This document shows positions 8,857 to 16,400 of a DNA stretch of 36,488 nucleotides, piece after piece. The translations under genes were made by a program, and so were the position numbers. The stretch's first letter is position 1, and every line of letters starts with the position of its first letter. A model generated the notes under the pieces. It was given only the letters and a program-made list of their open reading frames with translations, was not told where the DNA came from and did no database searches. The stretch is from an uncultured bacterium. GTDB lineage: Bacteria; Patescibacteriota; Dojkabacteria; SC72. The stretch is taken from NCBI GenBank assembly GCA_903906305.1, contig CAIVJR010000010.1, positions 1 through 36,488 on the forward strand. The letters run 5' to 3'.

Positions 8857-9846
8857 ATGAAGAGTATTGTAAGAATTTTTCTCCTCGCATTAATAACCGT
8901 AGTCATAGCTGGGGTAATCATTAAGCTTGATTACACACATGCATTAAAAACAGCAAACAGTGAAAGTTCTGACAAAGTAATACTAACAATAGCAGACGGC
9001 GAATCCGCTCCAGATATATTACAGTCACTAGTAGATCAAGGCTTGATTAATCCAAAGTGGGTAAACTACTCCAAAATATATCTAAGATTAAATAACCTTG
9101 CTTCTAAATTACAAGCAGGAACATACAATATTCCTAAGAATTTAAATATCATTGAAATATTCCAAACTCTACAGAATGGTAAAGATCAAGAAATATGGGT
9201 AACAATACCAGAAGGTTTGAGAAAAGATGAAATTGCAGATATATTAGTAAAGAATATTGGTGCAACATTTTCTAAGGATACATTTCTATCCTTAACTACT
9301 GATCAAGAGTTCATAAAGACATTTGGATTAATTTCAGATGTAAAAGATTTAGAAGGATACCTATTCCCTGACAAATACGCATTTGCACAGGATGTTACTG
9401 AGAAAGATATCGCTACTCGACTTGTCGAGACATTTAAAACTAAAGTTGGAGTAAATGATTCATACCAAACTATCATACTTGCAAGCCTAACTGAAAAGGA
9501 AGGCAGAACAGCAACAGACAGAGCAATGATAACGGGAATCATATTAAAGAGATACAACGAAGGATGGACATTAGGACTAGATACAACAACCCTCTATTAC
9601 CTCAAGACTTGGGATGAAAGTAAGATTACTGAAAATGATTTGAAAGCTAACAATCCATACAATACTCGAGTTGTCACCGGTTTTCCTCCTACTCCAATAT
9701 GTAATCCAGGTTTGGAGTCTATAAACGCGGCAAGAAATCCAGTAAATTCAACCTACTACTACTTCATTAGTGATCTAACTGGGGTTATGCACTATGCCAG
9801 AACAGCAGCAGAACATAACAACAATGTAAATCAGTATCTTAGATAA
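8857..9846 (+). CDS. mltG: Endolytic murein transglycosylase MltG
   Basis: MltG cuts nascent glycan strands at the outer face of the membrane and so sets peptidoglycan strand length. The 329-residue product starts with a short cytoplasmic part and a membrane helix at about 5-22, followed by a LysM-like region with the typical T-I-P-E-G-L-R-K-D-E-I. The catalytic glutamate is E213 in A-S-L-T-E-K-E. The family landmarks T-T-L-Y-Y, P-Y-N-T-R and G-F-P-P-T-P-I-C-N-P-G are all present. Its presence means that this organism makes or remodels peptidoglycan. Confidence 0.95.
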   Translation: MKSIVRIFLLALITVVIAGVIIKLDYTHALKTANSESSDKVILTIADGESAPDILQSLVDQGLINPKWVNYSKIYLRLNNLASKLQAGTYNIPKNLNIIEIFQTLQNGKDQEIWVTIPEGLRKDEIADILVKNIGATFSKDTFLSLTTDQEFIKTFGLISDVKDLEGYLFPDKYAFAQDVTEKDIATRLVETFKTKVGVNDSYQTIILASLTEKEGRTATDRAMITGIILKRYNEGWTLGLDTTTLYYLKTWDESKITENDLKANNPYNTRVVTGFPPTPICNPGLESINAARNPVNSTYYYFISDLTGVMHYARTAAEHNNNVNQYLR

Positions 9847-9864
9847 TTTTAGTCCTGCCCCGCT

Positions 9865-11292
9865 ATGACTATCGAAATGAATAATATAGATGAAAAGGAG
9901 ATAACAGCTCCAAAACCAAAGCTTCAGATAGAAGAACCTAAGAAAAAAAAGAAATGGGTTATATTTCTAATCCTAGGAATAGTTGTAGTCGTATTAGCAG
10001 GAATAATATTTGGAGTATCCAAGGGTTTGGCAATATTTCAAAAGATTGGATTGAAAATAGATGCGGGATCATTTTCATTAACCAATGTTGAGCCAGAGCT
10101 GAAAAAAGATAGTACTGGGAAATATACCAATTGTTTAATCATTGGAATAGATACAAGAGGAACATCTGACGGCTTAAATACCGATACCATAATCATGGCA
10201 TCTTACAATTACGAAACTAGCAACGTATCCATGGTTTCAGTACCAAGAGATTTGACTGTAGAAATTGGAGAAGGTTCAGGTTGGTATAACAAAATAAACG
10301 CGGTATATGCATTTACTAAAGAAGGAGACGATACCGCTGGACTGAAAGAATTAAAAAGAACCGTAGAGGAATTAACTGGAACGGAAATCCAGTACTATGC
10401 CATGGTTAACTTCGATGGATTTACACAAATAGTAGATGCAGTTGGAGGTGTAGATATAAATGTAGAGAATAGCTTTACTGACTACTCATATCCATTAGGT
10501 ACAAAATATCAAACAGTGTCATTTAAATCTGGAATACAAACAATGGATGGAGAAACTGCATTGCAATATGCTAGATCTAGACATTCAAATGACAATGGAG
10601 AAGGTTCCGACTTCATGAGAGCAAGAAGACAACAGAAAGTCATAATGGCAGTTAAGGACAAAATTCTCAGTACAGAAACATTAACTAGCCCTAAAGCGGT
10701 TATGGGATTAATCTCCTCTGTGGCGGACAATATCAAAGTTTCCGAATTTACCATTAGTGATATACAAGCAGCTCTAAACGTTGCTGAAGACTTTAATGAA
10801 AAAAATGGTAAAACATATTCCTTTGTATTAGATCCAAGTGCTGCAAACGGACAGGTAGTTTCTAATCAAAACGCATACAATGCAGATGGAACAGTATCGG
10901 CATACCGCATAGGCCCAAAACTAGGATTAGGTAAATATGCGGATATTAATGAGTTCGTAGACCTATTAATGGTCAAACCTGCAATATACAGTGAGAATGC
11001 AAAAATATATGTTTACAACACAGGATTAGGAAATACCGAAGTCACTGCAAAGGTAAAAGCATTAAAAGAACAATATCCATACATGAATATTGTGAACAAA
11101 GGCACACTCTACTCTGACAAAGAAGGAACATATATATATACCCATACGGAGAATGAATTCACTGCAACCGTAGATGAATTTGCTACAACATTAAATATTG
11201 AAAACAAGACCAAACCAGAATTCATCACCAACAATTTAAACGGTGAAGATGTTACAATATTACTTGGCAAAGCAATTCAGTTAGCACAATAA
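9865..11292 (+). CDS. LytR-CpsA-Psr (LCP) family wall glycopolymer transferase
   Basis: LCP proteins move polyprenyl-phosphate-linked glycopolymers onto peptidoglycan outside the cell. The 475-residue protein has a cytoplasmic Lys-rich N-terminus, a membrane helix at about 29-50, an LCP domain at about 85-290 and a LytR_C-like C-terminal domain at about 370-460. Key residues of the family are visible: the D-T-R and N-T-D-T-I strand, V-P-R-D, and the R-S-R-H...D-F-x-R-x-R-R-Q-Q segment that binds the pyrophosphate. It follows mltG by 18 bases and precedes holA by 4. This fits a wall-building gene group with sortase and MltG. Confidence 0.93.
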   Translation: MTIEMNNIDEKEITAPKPKLQIEEPKKKKKWVIFLILGIVVVVLAGIIFGVSKGLAIFQKIGLKIDAGSFSLTNVEPELKKDSTGKYTNCLIIGIDTRGTSDGLNTDTIIMASYNYETSNVSMVSVPRDLTVEIGEGSGWYNKINAVYAFTKEGDDTAGLKELKRTVEELTGTEIQYYAMVNFDGFTQIVDAVGGVDINVENSFTDYSYPLGTKYQTVSFKSGIQTMDGETALQYARSRHSNDNGEGSDFMRARRQQKVIMAVKDKILSTETLTSPKAVMGLISSVADNIKVSEFTISDIQAALNVAEDFNEKNGKTYSFVLDPSAANGQVVSNQNAYNADGTVSAYRIGPKLGLGKYADINEFVDLLMVKPAIYSENAKIYVYNTGLGNTEVTAKVKALKEQYPYMNIVNKGTLYSDKEGTYIYTHTENEFTATVDEFATTLNIENKTKPEFITNNLNGEDVTILLGKAIQLAQ

Positions 11293-11296
11293 AAAA

Positions 11297-12205
11297 GTGA
11301 TATTCAAACTATACCATGGCTCATCGCCATATCTGTCCTTAAGGGCTTTAAAACAAGAAACCTCTCAATTCACTGATATACAATTTCAGATAATTAATGC
11401 TGAATCACAAGATTCACAAACAGTATTTGATAAATTAGGAAGTCAAAATCTCTTCGTTTCTAAAAGAGGGATCATCATCAAACGATTGTACAAAAATAAA
11501 GATAAGGACAAGCTCATTGAAAGCATCTTAGCCTTACTTAAAAAGGATACAGGTACAGATACAATATTCTTCTGGGAGGATGAAAAGGTCCGAGTAAATA
11601 CCCGATACTTCAAATTCTTCAAAGAAAATAATGCATTTGAACAATATGATGAAATGAACAAACGCTCATTTGGAGCATGGTTGAAAGAAGAGTTAATTAC
11701 AAACGGATTAAATATTGACCCAACTGTACAAAGATTACTCGCAGAAAGGACTAACTATGATCCTGAAAGATGTGTAAATGAAATACAAAAATTAAAACTT
11801 GATCCAGAAAATGATACAACATACATTGCCGATACATTAGAAAAAGACATTTGGGCATTAATAGATGCCATAAATATAAAGGACAAGGCAAGAAGTATGG
11901 AGATACTGGAAAATTTGTATAAACAGAATAATGATCCTAACTATATCCTCTCCATGTTAGCTCGAAACTTAAGAATTTTGACTCTTGTTAAGCATCTAAA
12001 TGACCAAAGAAAATCATTCAAAGAAATATGTTCAATATTGCGAATACCTCCATTTACCCTACCCTCCATATTGGATACTTCAAAAAACTATGAAAACAAA
12101 CAGCTAATACAGATATATAGAAAGCTATCTAATCTAGATTTACAAATTAAAACTGGAAAGATAGATGGTCATTTAGGATTGACCCTCATATGCCCATACC
12201 TCTAG
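11297..12205 (+). CDS. holA: DNA polymerase III delta subunit
   Basis: HolA is the delta subunit of the clamp loader, which opens the sliding clamp. The start is GTG at 11297, four bases after the LCP stop; no ATG is available nearby. The 302 residues are slightly shorter than usual. The pattern fits the family though motifs are weak: an N-terminal Y-H-G-x-x-P-Y strand, an F-F-W-E-D-E strand in domain I, a K-R-S-F-G-A-W-L-K-E helix, then the E-K-D-I-W-A-L-I-D-A-I turn and the final helical collar with L-S-M-L-A-R-N-L-R-I-L and K-T-G-K-I-D-G. Neighbouring rpsT downstream supports the call. Confidence 0.88.
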   Translation: MIFKLYHGSSPYLSLRALKQETSQFTDIQFQIINAESQDSQTVFDKLGSQNLFVSKRGIIIKRLYKNKDKDKLIESILALLKKDTGTDTIFFWEDEKVRVNTRYFKFFKENNAFEQYDEMNKRSFGAWLKEELITNGLNIDPTVQRLLAERTNYDPERCVNEIQKLKLDPENDTTYIADTLEKDIWALIDAINIKDKARSMEILENLYKQNNDPNYILSMLARNLRILTLVKHLNDQRKSFKEICSILRIPPFTLPSILDTSKNYENKQLIQIYRKLSNLDLQIKTGKIDGHLGLTLICPYL

Positions 12206-12265
12206 TTAAAATCACATTGACACCACATAGTTATTAACTTAAACTGAATAGAGAATATTCAAATC

Positions 12266-12271
12266 TATACC
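12266..12271 (+). promoter_or_regulatory. Weak -10-like TATACC before the DUF11 gene
   Basis: TATACC ends 7 nt before the ATG at 12279. The last base departs from consensus and no clear -35 is seen. It is listed because its position matches the other start-proximal -10 elements. Confidence 0.3.
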
Positions 12272-12278
12272 TGCCCTA

Positions 12279-14042
12279 ATGGAAGAAGGAATAAGAGTTA
12301 CAACACAGAAAAAATCAAAGAAATTACAAACCGTTCTTCTTGTCATAACAGGAATATTAGGCTTAGCATTAATTGGTGTAGCAATATATTTCTACACAAT
12401 CAAGGATACAAACACCAATACAAATAATACCAACAATGTAACCTGCGGATGTTACTACATCGATCCATCTGTAACTACAGAATGTGGAGATCCAAGACGA
12501 GCATTCCAATTTGAAGTAGCAACAAATACCAGTACAGAGACATGTAAAGCTGCTTGCGCAACAAGTAAGCTTTCTACAAACAACTTAAACAGTTCTACGC
12601 AACAGGATCTATACCAAATTTGTCAGTTGCAAACAATCTCAGATTCAAGATGTAATGCAATGACAATTACAGACAAGAATGGAAAAATTGTCACAGGTGA
12701 AATATCTTCAACAGATCAATTAACAATTGAAGCCACATTTGACAAAGAATATTCTGATTACAAATTTGTCATAAATAATGAGACGGTAGAACCAGATGTC
12801 ATTACACCTAACAAATTAAGTATAAAGAAAACCATCACCGATCTAAGTAGCGCTACCGCTATAAATATCGTTGCAACAGGTACAACCTCCGACAATCAAC
12901 AGATTAACTCCCCTATCTGTCGAAGATTAATTGAGGTTACCCAAGCGGGTGAATCAAGCGTAAGCAATCTACAGTTAACAACTAGATTAGATGGATCAAC
13001 AATGAAGATCTCTAATGCTAAAATTTCAGCAGGCAACCTCACTAGTTCCGATAATATGAAAATTGTCTTTACATTTGAAAATGCATATACAGAGTTAACA
13101 ATGACAAAAGGATTTACTGTAGATAAAACTGCGGGACTAATAGAAATACTAGAACAAGATCTTTACAACGCCACAAACTTCTCAAATTCTAAGAACTTCT
13201 CACAACTTGATAGTCATACAGGCACACTTGCTATTAAGTCCGAAGTTTACGTTTCTAATGTATCAATTGGATCCGCAACTAGTAACACCACATTCCCAGA
13301 TGCACAGGATGAAGATCCTAATAATGGTGGAACTCCAGTAGTCGCTTCAAGCTTCACTGTAGCTAACACCTCAAATCTTACATGTGTAGAAAGAGTTGCA
13401 CCGTCCAACACCGTACAATACACAATAAATGTAACTAACAAGAGTACAACATCACAGAAGATTACTTCAATTGTAGATAAACTACCACTAGGATTTACAT
13501 ATGCAGCAGGAACAACGAAGATTAACGGAGTATTAGTAACCGATTCAGGCTATGTAACCGCAGCAACAGTTGGAAGCTCACAGCAAATTACCATATCAAA
13601 AACTGGTGGTTGGACATTAAGTGCCAATCAATCACTAACTGTATTACTCCAAGCTCAAGCAGGTGCAAGTGCGCTTACAGGAACAAACAAAAACGAAGTT
13701 GTTGTAACTCCAGAAGAAGTACCTACCGATCCATCACAACTAAGATCGTCCGTTGATATCACCGTATCGCAAAACTGTGATGATCCAAATGCAGAAGAAG
13801 AAACACCAAACACACCAAGTACAGGAATATTTGATTCTGTGATCTTCAAGGTAATACTTGGAATCGTAGTAATCACAACAGGTTGGTATATTTACAGCAG
13901 ACCAAAAGGCAAAATATTAGTAGAGAAATTCGTAGATTCAGATGCATACAAATCAACAGAATTAAGCACATGGAAGTTATTCAAACCAAAGAAGTATTTT
14001 GAAGAGAGCATCATTAGAAAATCAGAGAAAAAAAATAACTAA
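12279..14042 (+). CDS. Surface protein with DUF11 domain and TPSTG sorting-like signal
   Basis: The 587-residue product has an N-terminal membrane helix at about 21-43 and a Cys-rich segment at about 53-128 (nine cysteines). Two beta-rich regions follow, then a DUF11-type repeat at about 360-490 (V-Q-Y-T-I-N-V-T-N-K ... D-K-L-P-L-G-F-T-Y). The C-terminus shows T-P-S-T-G at 512-516, a hydrophobic helix at about 520-538 and a basic tail, which resembles an LPxTG sorting signal. The tail is about 50 residues, much longer than the few basic residues of classical sortase substrates, so cleavage is not certain. With the sortase at 2228-3022 in the same region, a substrate role is a reasonable inference. 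The stop codon overlaps that of the reverse-strand gene at 14039-14452. Confidence 0.85.
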   Translation: MEEGIRVTTQKKSKKLQTVLLVITGILGLALIGVAIYFYTIKDTNTNTNNTNNVTCGCYYIDPSVTTECGDPRRAFQFEVATNTSTETCKAACATSKLSTNNLNSSTQQDLYQICQLQTISDSRCNAMTITDKNGKIVTGEISSTDQLTIEATFDKEYSDYKFVINNETVEPDVITPNKLSIKKTITDLSSATAINIVATGTTSDNQQINSPICRRLIEVTQAGESSVSNLQLTTRLDGSTMKISNAKISAGNLTSSDNMKIVFTFENAYTELTMTKGFTVDKTAGLIEILEQDLYNATNFSNSKNFSQLDSHTGTLAIKSEVYVSNVSIGSATSNTTFPDAQDEDPNNGGTPVVASSFTVANTSNLTCVERVAPSNTVQYTINVTNKSTTSQKITSIVDKLPLGFTYAAGTTKINGVLVTDSGYVTAATVGSSQQITISKTGGWTLSANQSLTVLLQAQAGASALTGTNKNEVVVTPEEVPTDPSQLRSSVDITVSQNCDDPNAEEETPNTPSTGIFDSVIFKVILGIVVITTGWYIYSRPKGKILVEKFVDSDAYKSTELSTWKLFKPKKYFEESIIRKSEKKNN

Positions 14043-14452
14043 AGATCCTTTATCAAGAAATCTAAAGCAGTTCCATTGTATCCATATGCTGTGTTATCAG
14101 AATTTACAAGAAAATAGTATTTCTGTGTTGTCAAAAGCTTTTCCAAAACTACCTCATGTTCCTTTGACTGAACAGGATTCTTTTGATCTACACCCACAGA
14201 ATTCAAAGCCTCTCTCTGTCCACCGTATTGTATAAATCCCATGCACTCTTTTTTGGTACTCCAAGATACCTTGGCTGAATATTCTTGTTCTCCTTTTACT
14301 ACAAAAATGTTGTAAGGAACACAATCCTTTTTAGATATAGCTAAAATATCCGATCCAAAAGTATTTTTAACAAAAATCAAAGTTGTAGCAATTCCAACTA
14401 GAAATAGTCCAAAGAATCCTGTAATTATGAATAACCTACTCTTCTTCAACAT
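14039..14452 (-). CDS. Membrane-anchored FN3-like small protein
   Basis: Function is unknown. The 137 residues comprise an N-terminal membrane helix at about 7-28 and one exported beta-sandwich. The sandwich carries a fibronectin type III-like pattern: A-K-V-S-W-S-T, then an x-x-I-Q-Y-G strand, H-E-V-V-L-E-K-L and Y-Y-F-L-V-N-S. Two cysteines (about 44 and 70) could form a disulfide outside the cell. It overlaps the upstream gene at 14436-14870 by 17 bases, so the two are probably translated from one mRNA, and its TAG shares bases with the TAA of the convergent DUF11 gene. Confidence 0.75.
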   Translation of the reverse strand: MLKKSRLFIITGFFGLFLVGIATTLIFVKNTFGSDILAISKKDCVPYNIFVVKGEQEYSAKVSWSTKKECMGFIQYGGQREALNSVGVDQKNPVQSKEHEVVLEKLLTTQKYYFLVNSDNTAYGYNGTALDFLIKDL

Positions 14453-14870
14453 CTTGATTATCTTGTACTAAAATATAGTTTTCCTGAACGGAGGAATTAG
14501 CTCCATCAGATATTTTTACATCAAACTTCTGCTGTCCGTTACTACCAACAGGTGGAGTACCATAGATATGAAAACCTTCAATATTTAGCCAAACTGGCGC
14601 ATTTTCAAGTGTAGCAGTTATACTACTCGCCTGACTATCGCTATCTGAATATTTAATATCATACACATACTCTGTTCCAATATATCCTACCAATGGAGGA
14701 ATACTTGTAATATATGGGACTCCAGAAATATCAGATTGTCCCATTACTACATCATTCTTCTCTTTTTTTGCCTTATTATTATTTATAATCGAAAAAACAA
14801 TTCCTACTGTAACCAAAATAAAAACCAATACAAAACTAACAATAATTTTGATTTTTCGGCTTCCTTCCAT
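14436..14870 (-). CDS. Membrane-anchored He_PIG/cadherin-like Ig domain protein
   Basis: The 144-residue product has an N-terminal membrane helix at about 8-30 and one exported Ig-like domain at about 50-138. The He_PIG pattern is readable: I-T-S-I-P-P, Y-V-Y-D-I-K-Y-S-D-S-D-S, A-P-V-W-L-N-I and Y-G-T-P-P. The large protein at 4409-6601 contains a similar domain, suggesting that both belong to the same surface layer or assembly. It leads the two-gene reverse unit with the FN3-like protein and has its own start-proximal -10. Confidence 0.78.
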   Translation of the reverse strand: MEGSRKIKIIVSFVLVFILVTVGIVFSIINNNKAKKEKNDVVMGQSDISGVPYITSIPPLVGYIGTEYVYDIKYSDSDSQASSITATLENAPVWLNIEGFHIYGTPPVGSNGQQKFDVKISDGANSSVQENYILVQDNQDVEEE

Positions 14871-14876
14871 ACTTCA

Positions 14877-14885
14877 AGTTTAGCA
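14877..14885 (-). promoter_or_regulatory. Extended -10 (TGC-TAAACT) of the reverse Ig/FN3 pair
   Basis: On the reverse strand TGC precedes TAAACT, which ends 6 nt before the ATG at 14870. This again puts the expected first transcribed base on the start codon. Confidence 0.45.
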
Positions 14886-14945
14886 CAAACAAATATGTTT
14901 ACAAACAAAGGAATTATATATATAATACGCTAACTTTAGACAGTT

Positions 14946-14951
14946 TATATT
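14946..14951 (+). promoter_or_regulatory. Candidate -10 (TATATT) of rpsT
   Basis: TATATT ends 14 nt before the rpsT ATG at 14966, giving a leader of about 7 nt. Overlapping TATTAT two bases later would serve equally well. Confidence 0.35.
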
Positions 14952-14965
14952 ATTAAAGAAATACA

Positions 14966-15262
14966 ATGCCAAATCTAAAAACATCTATAAAAGACCTCAG
15001 AAAAAACAAGAGAAGAGAAATTAACAACGACAGACTAAGAGTCAGAACAAAGAAAGCTATTAAAAAGTTTAAGACCCTTGTAACTGAGAACAATCCAGAA
15101 GAGGCAAAGACAACTCTACAGCACATTTATAAAGTTCTTGACAAAGCAGCTAAGAAAAATGTTATAAAGGATAATAAGGCAGACCGATTAAAAGGTCGTC
15201 TTACTAAAAATTTAAACAAACTGACCCAAAATAATGTCCAAACTGCTAAGAAGAGCGCTTAA
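14966..15262 (+). CDS. rpsT: 30S ribosomal protein S20 (bS20)
   Basis: bS20 binds 16S rRNA early in 30S assembly. The 98-residue, Lys/Arg-rich, all-helical product has the family N-terminus M-P-N-L-K-T-S-I-K-D-L-R-K-N-K-R-R, the segment T-K-K-A-I-K-K-F-K and the second helix with K-A-A-K-K-N-V-I-K-D-N-K-A-D-R-L-K-G-R-L. Its last 29 bases overlap the next reading frame, which suggests coupled translation. The position between holA and lepA matches Bacillus. Confidence 0.95.
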   Translation: MPNLKTSIKDLRKNKRREINNDRLRVRTKKAIKKFKTLVTENNPEEAKTTLQHIYKVLDKAAKKNVIKDNKADRLKGRLTKNLNKLTQNNVQTAKKSA

Positions 15263-15782
15263 AATATCGATAGTTCCAGCAATTTTATTAATTGCCGGTA
15301 AGTTTATTGGTATTCTCTGCACCAGCATTATATACAATCTGAATTTCCAGATTAGTAATGATCTTAATGGTCTTTTTTCTGTTCAGATCTACTATCCTGA
15401 TGCTAGTACTACCCTCTTTGTAAACTCAATCTCCAATTTAGTAATGGTACTCTTCGTAGCATTACCACTCGCATATTTCATAATCAAAACTACTCTCTAC
15501 CACACCATTGCACACAATCCACGAACCATCGTAAAAATGACTAGATTCAACATGCTCAAATGGATTACTGCAAAAGATACATCCTTCCTAACCATGTTCA
15601 TATGGTGTGCATTCCTCTGGATAGCATCTGGAGTAACCATTGCACATACACTACAAGGTAGTACATATCCATGGGTTGGAATAGTCGCTGGTTCCCTTGC
15701 TTTAATAGCATCTCTGTTCACCATAAAGACATTTGAAATAGAAACTGATAATATATATCCAACAGAACATAAATACTATTAG
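15234..15782 (+). CDS. Four-helix integral membrane protein of unknown function
   Basis: No family is recognised. The 182 residues contain four hydrophobic helices at about 10-32, 61-83, 120-141 and 146-165; the segment between the first two (about 33-60) is probably outside the membrane. The ATG at 15234 overlaps the end of rpsT by 29 bases; no alternative start lies close after the overlap, and the helix right after it needs the basic N-terminus K-L-L-R-R. The gene is 9 bases before the next membrane protein, so rpsT and these two genes look like one unit. Confidence 0.72.
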   Translation: MSKLLRRALKISIVPAILLIAGKFIGILCTSIIYNLNFQISNDLNGLFSVQIYYPDASTTLFVNSISNLVMVLFVALPLAYFIIKTTLYHTIAHNPRTIVKMTRFNMLKWITAKDTSFLTMFIWCAFLWIASGVTIAHTLQGSTYPWVGIVAGSLALIASLFTIKTFEIETDNIYPTEHKYY

Positions 15783-15791
15783 TCTACTGCA

Positions 15792-16361
15792 ATGCCCAGT
15801 CAAAAAGCCCAAAAATTTAAGAAAGTTCTCTCTCTAGTAGTCGAACCTATTGCTTTAGGTGCATTAGCATTGCTTTTCATAATCCCTACAATCACGGTAA
15901 TGAATCTCTCCCCTATTACTAAAAAGCTTCAAGAGCTCAATGTATTAGGTGCAAATACCCAATCAACAATGTCCGTAACCCTCGTTGGTGGAAAACATGA
16001 AGTATTTACAGAAGAAAATTTGAATAAAGACACAGATACAACCTACAGTTACTCTACGAAGTTGAACAAAAGAGCTGCAGACAGCTATTCTAAACCTGTT
16101 GTAGAGATCAAAAACAATACTGACAAAGCTCAAAAGATATCATTCTACGGTCAAACCTTGAACCAAACCCAATCAAACATTAGAATAATCGCAGATGAAA
16201 AATCATACAAAATACAAGATGACAAAGGACAAACATTCACACAAGAAATTACTATCGCGCCTTCTTCAAAAGTCGTAATCTTTCTTTCAATCGAGAATTT
16301 AACTGGTATCCAATTCTCAGAGGAGTTTGATATGCAGATAAAGGTTGTAGAAAACCTTTAG
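15792..16361 (+). CDS. Exported membrane-anchored protein of unknown function
   Basis: The 189-residue product has a basic N-terminus, a membrane helix at about 14-38 and an exported beta-rich domain. The segment V-V-E-I-K-N-N-T-D-K-A-Q-K-I-S-F-Y-G followed by I-T-I-A-P-S-S-K-V-V-I-F-L resembles a pilus-chaperone or Ig-like strand pattern, but I cannot name a family. It directly follows the four-helix membrane protein and may work with it in the envelope. Confidence 0.7.
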   Translation: MPSQKAQKFKKVLSLVVEPIALGALALLFIIPTITVMNLSPITKKLQELNVLGANTQSTMSVTLVGGKHEVFTEENLNKDTDTTYSYSTKLNKRAADSYSKPVVEIKNNTDKAQKISFYGQTLNQTQSNIRIIADEKSYKIQDDKGQTFTQEITIAPSSKVVIFLSIENLTGIQFSEEFDMQIKVVENL

Positions 16362-16388
16362 TACCTACTAAAATCCCCGTTAATCATA

Positions 16389-16394
16389 TATAAT
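16389..16394 (+). promoter_or_regulatory. lepA -10 (TATAAT)
   Basis: A consensus TATAAT ends exactly 6 nt before the lepA ATG at 16401. No Shine-Dalgarno sequence lies between the two. Confidence 0.7.
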
Positions 16395-16400
16395 TCACCT

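Noticed and set aside
12206-12278. tRNA gene in the 73-base gap before the DUF11 gene
   Set aside because: Length is suitable, but no acceptor stem, T-loop TTC motif or anticodon arm can be folded.
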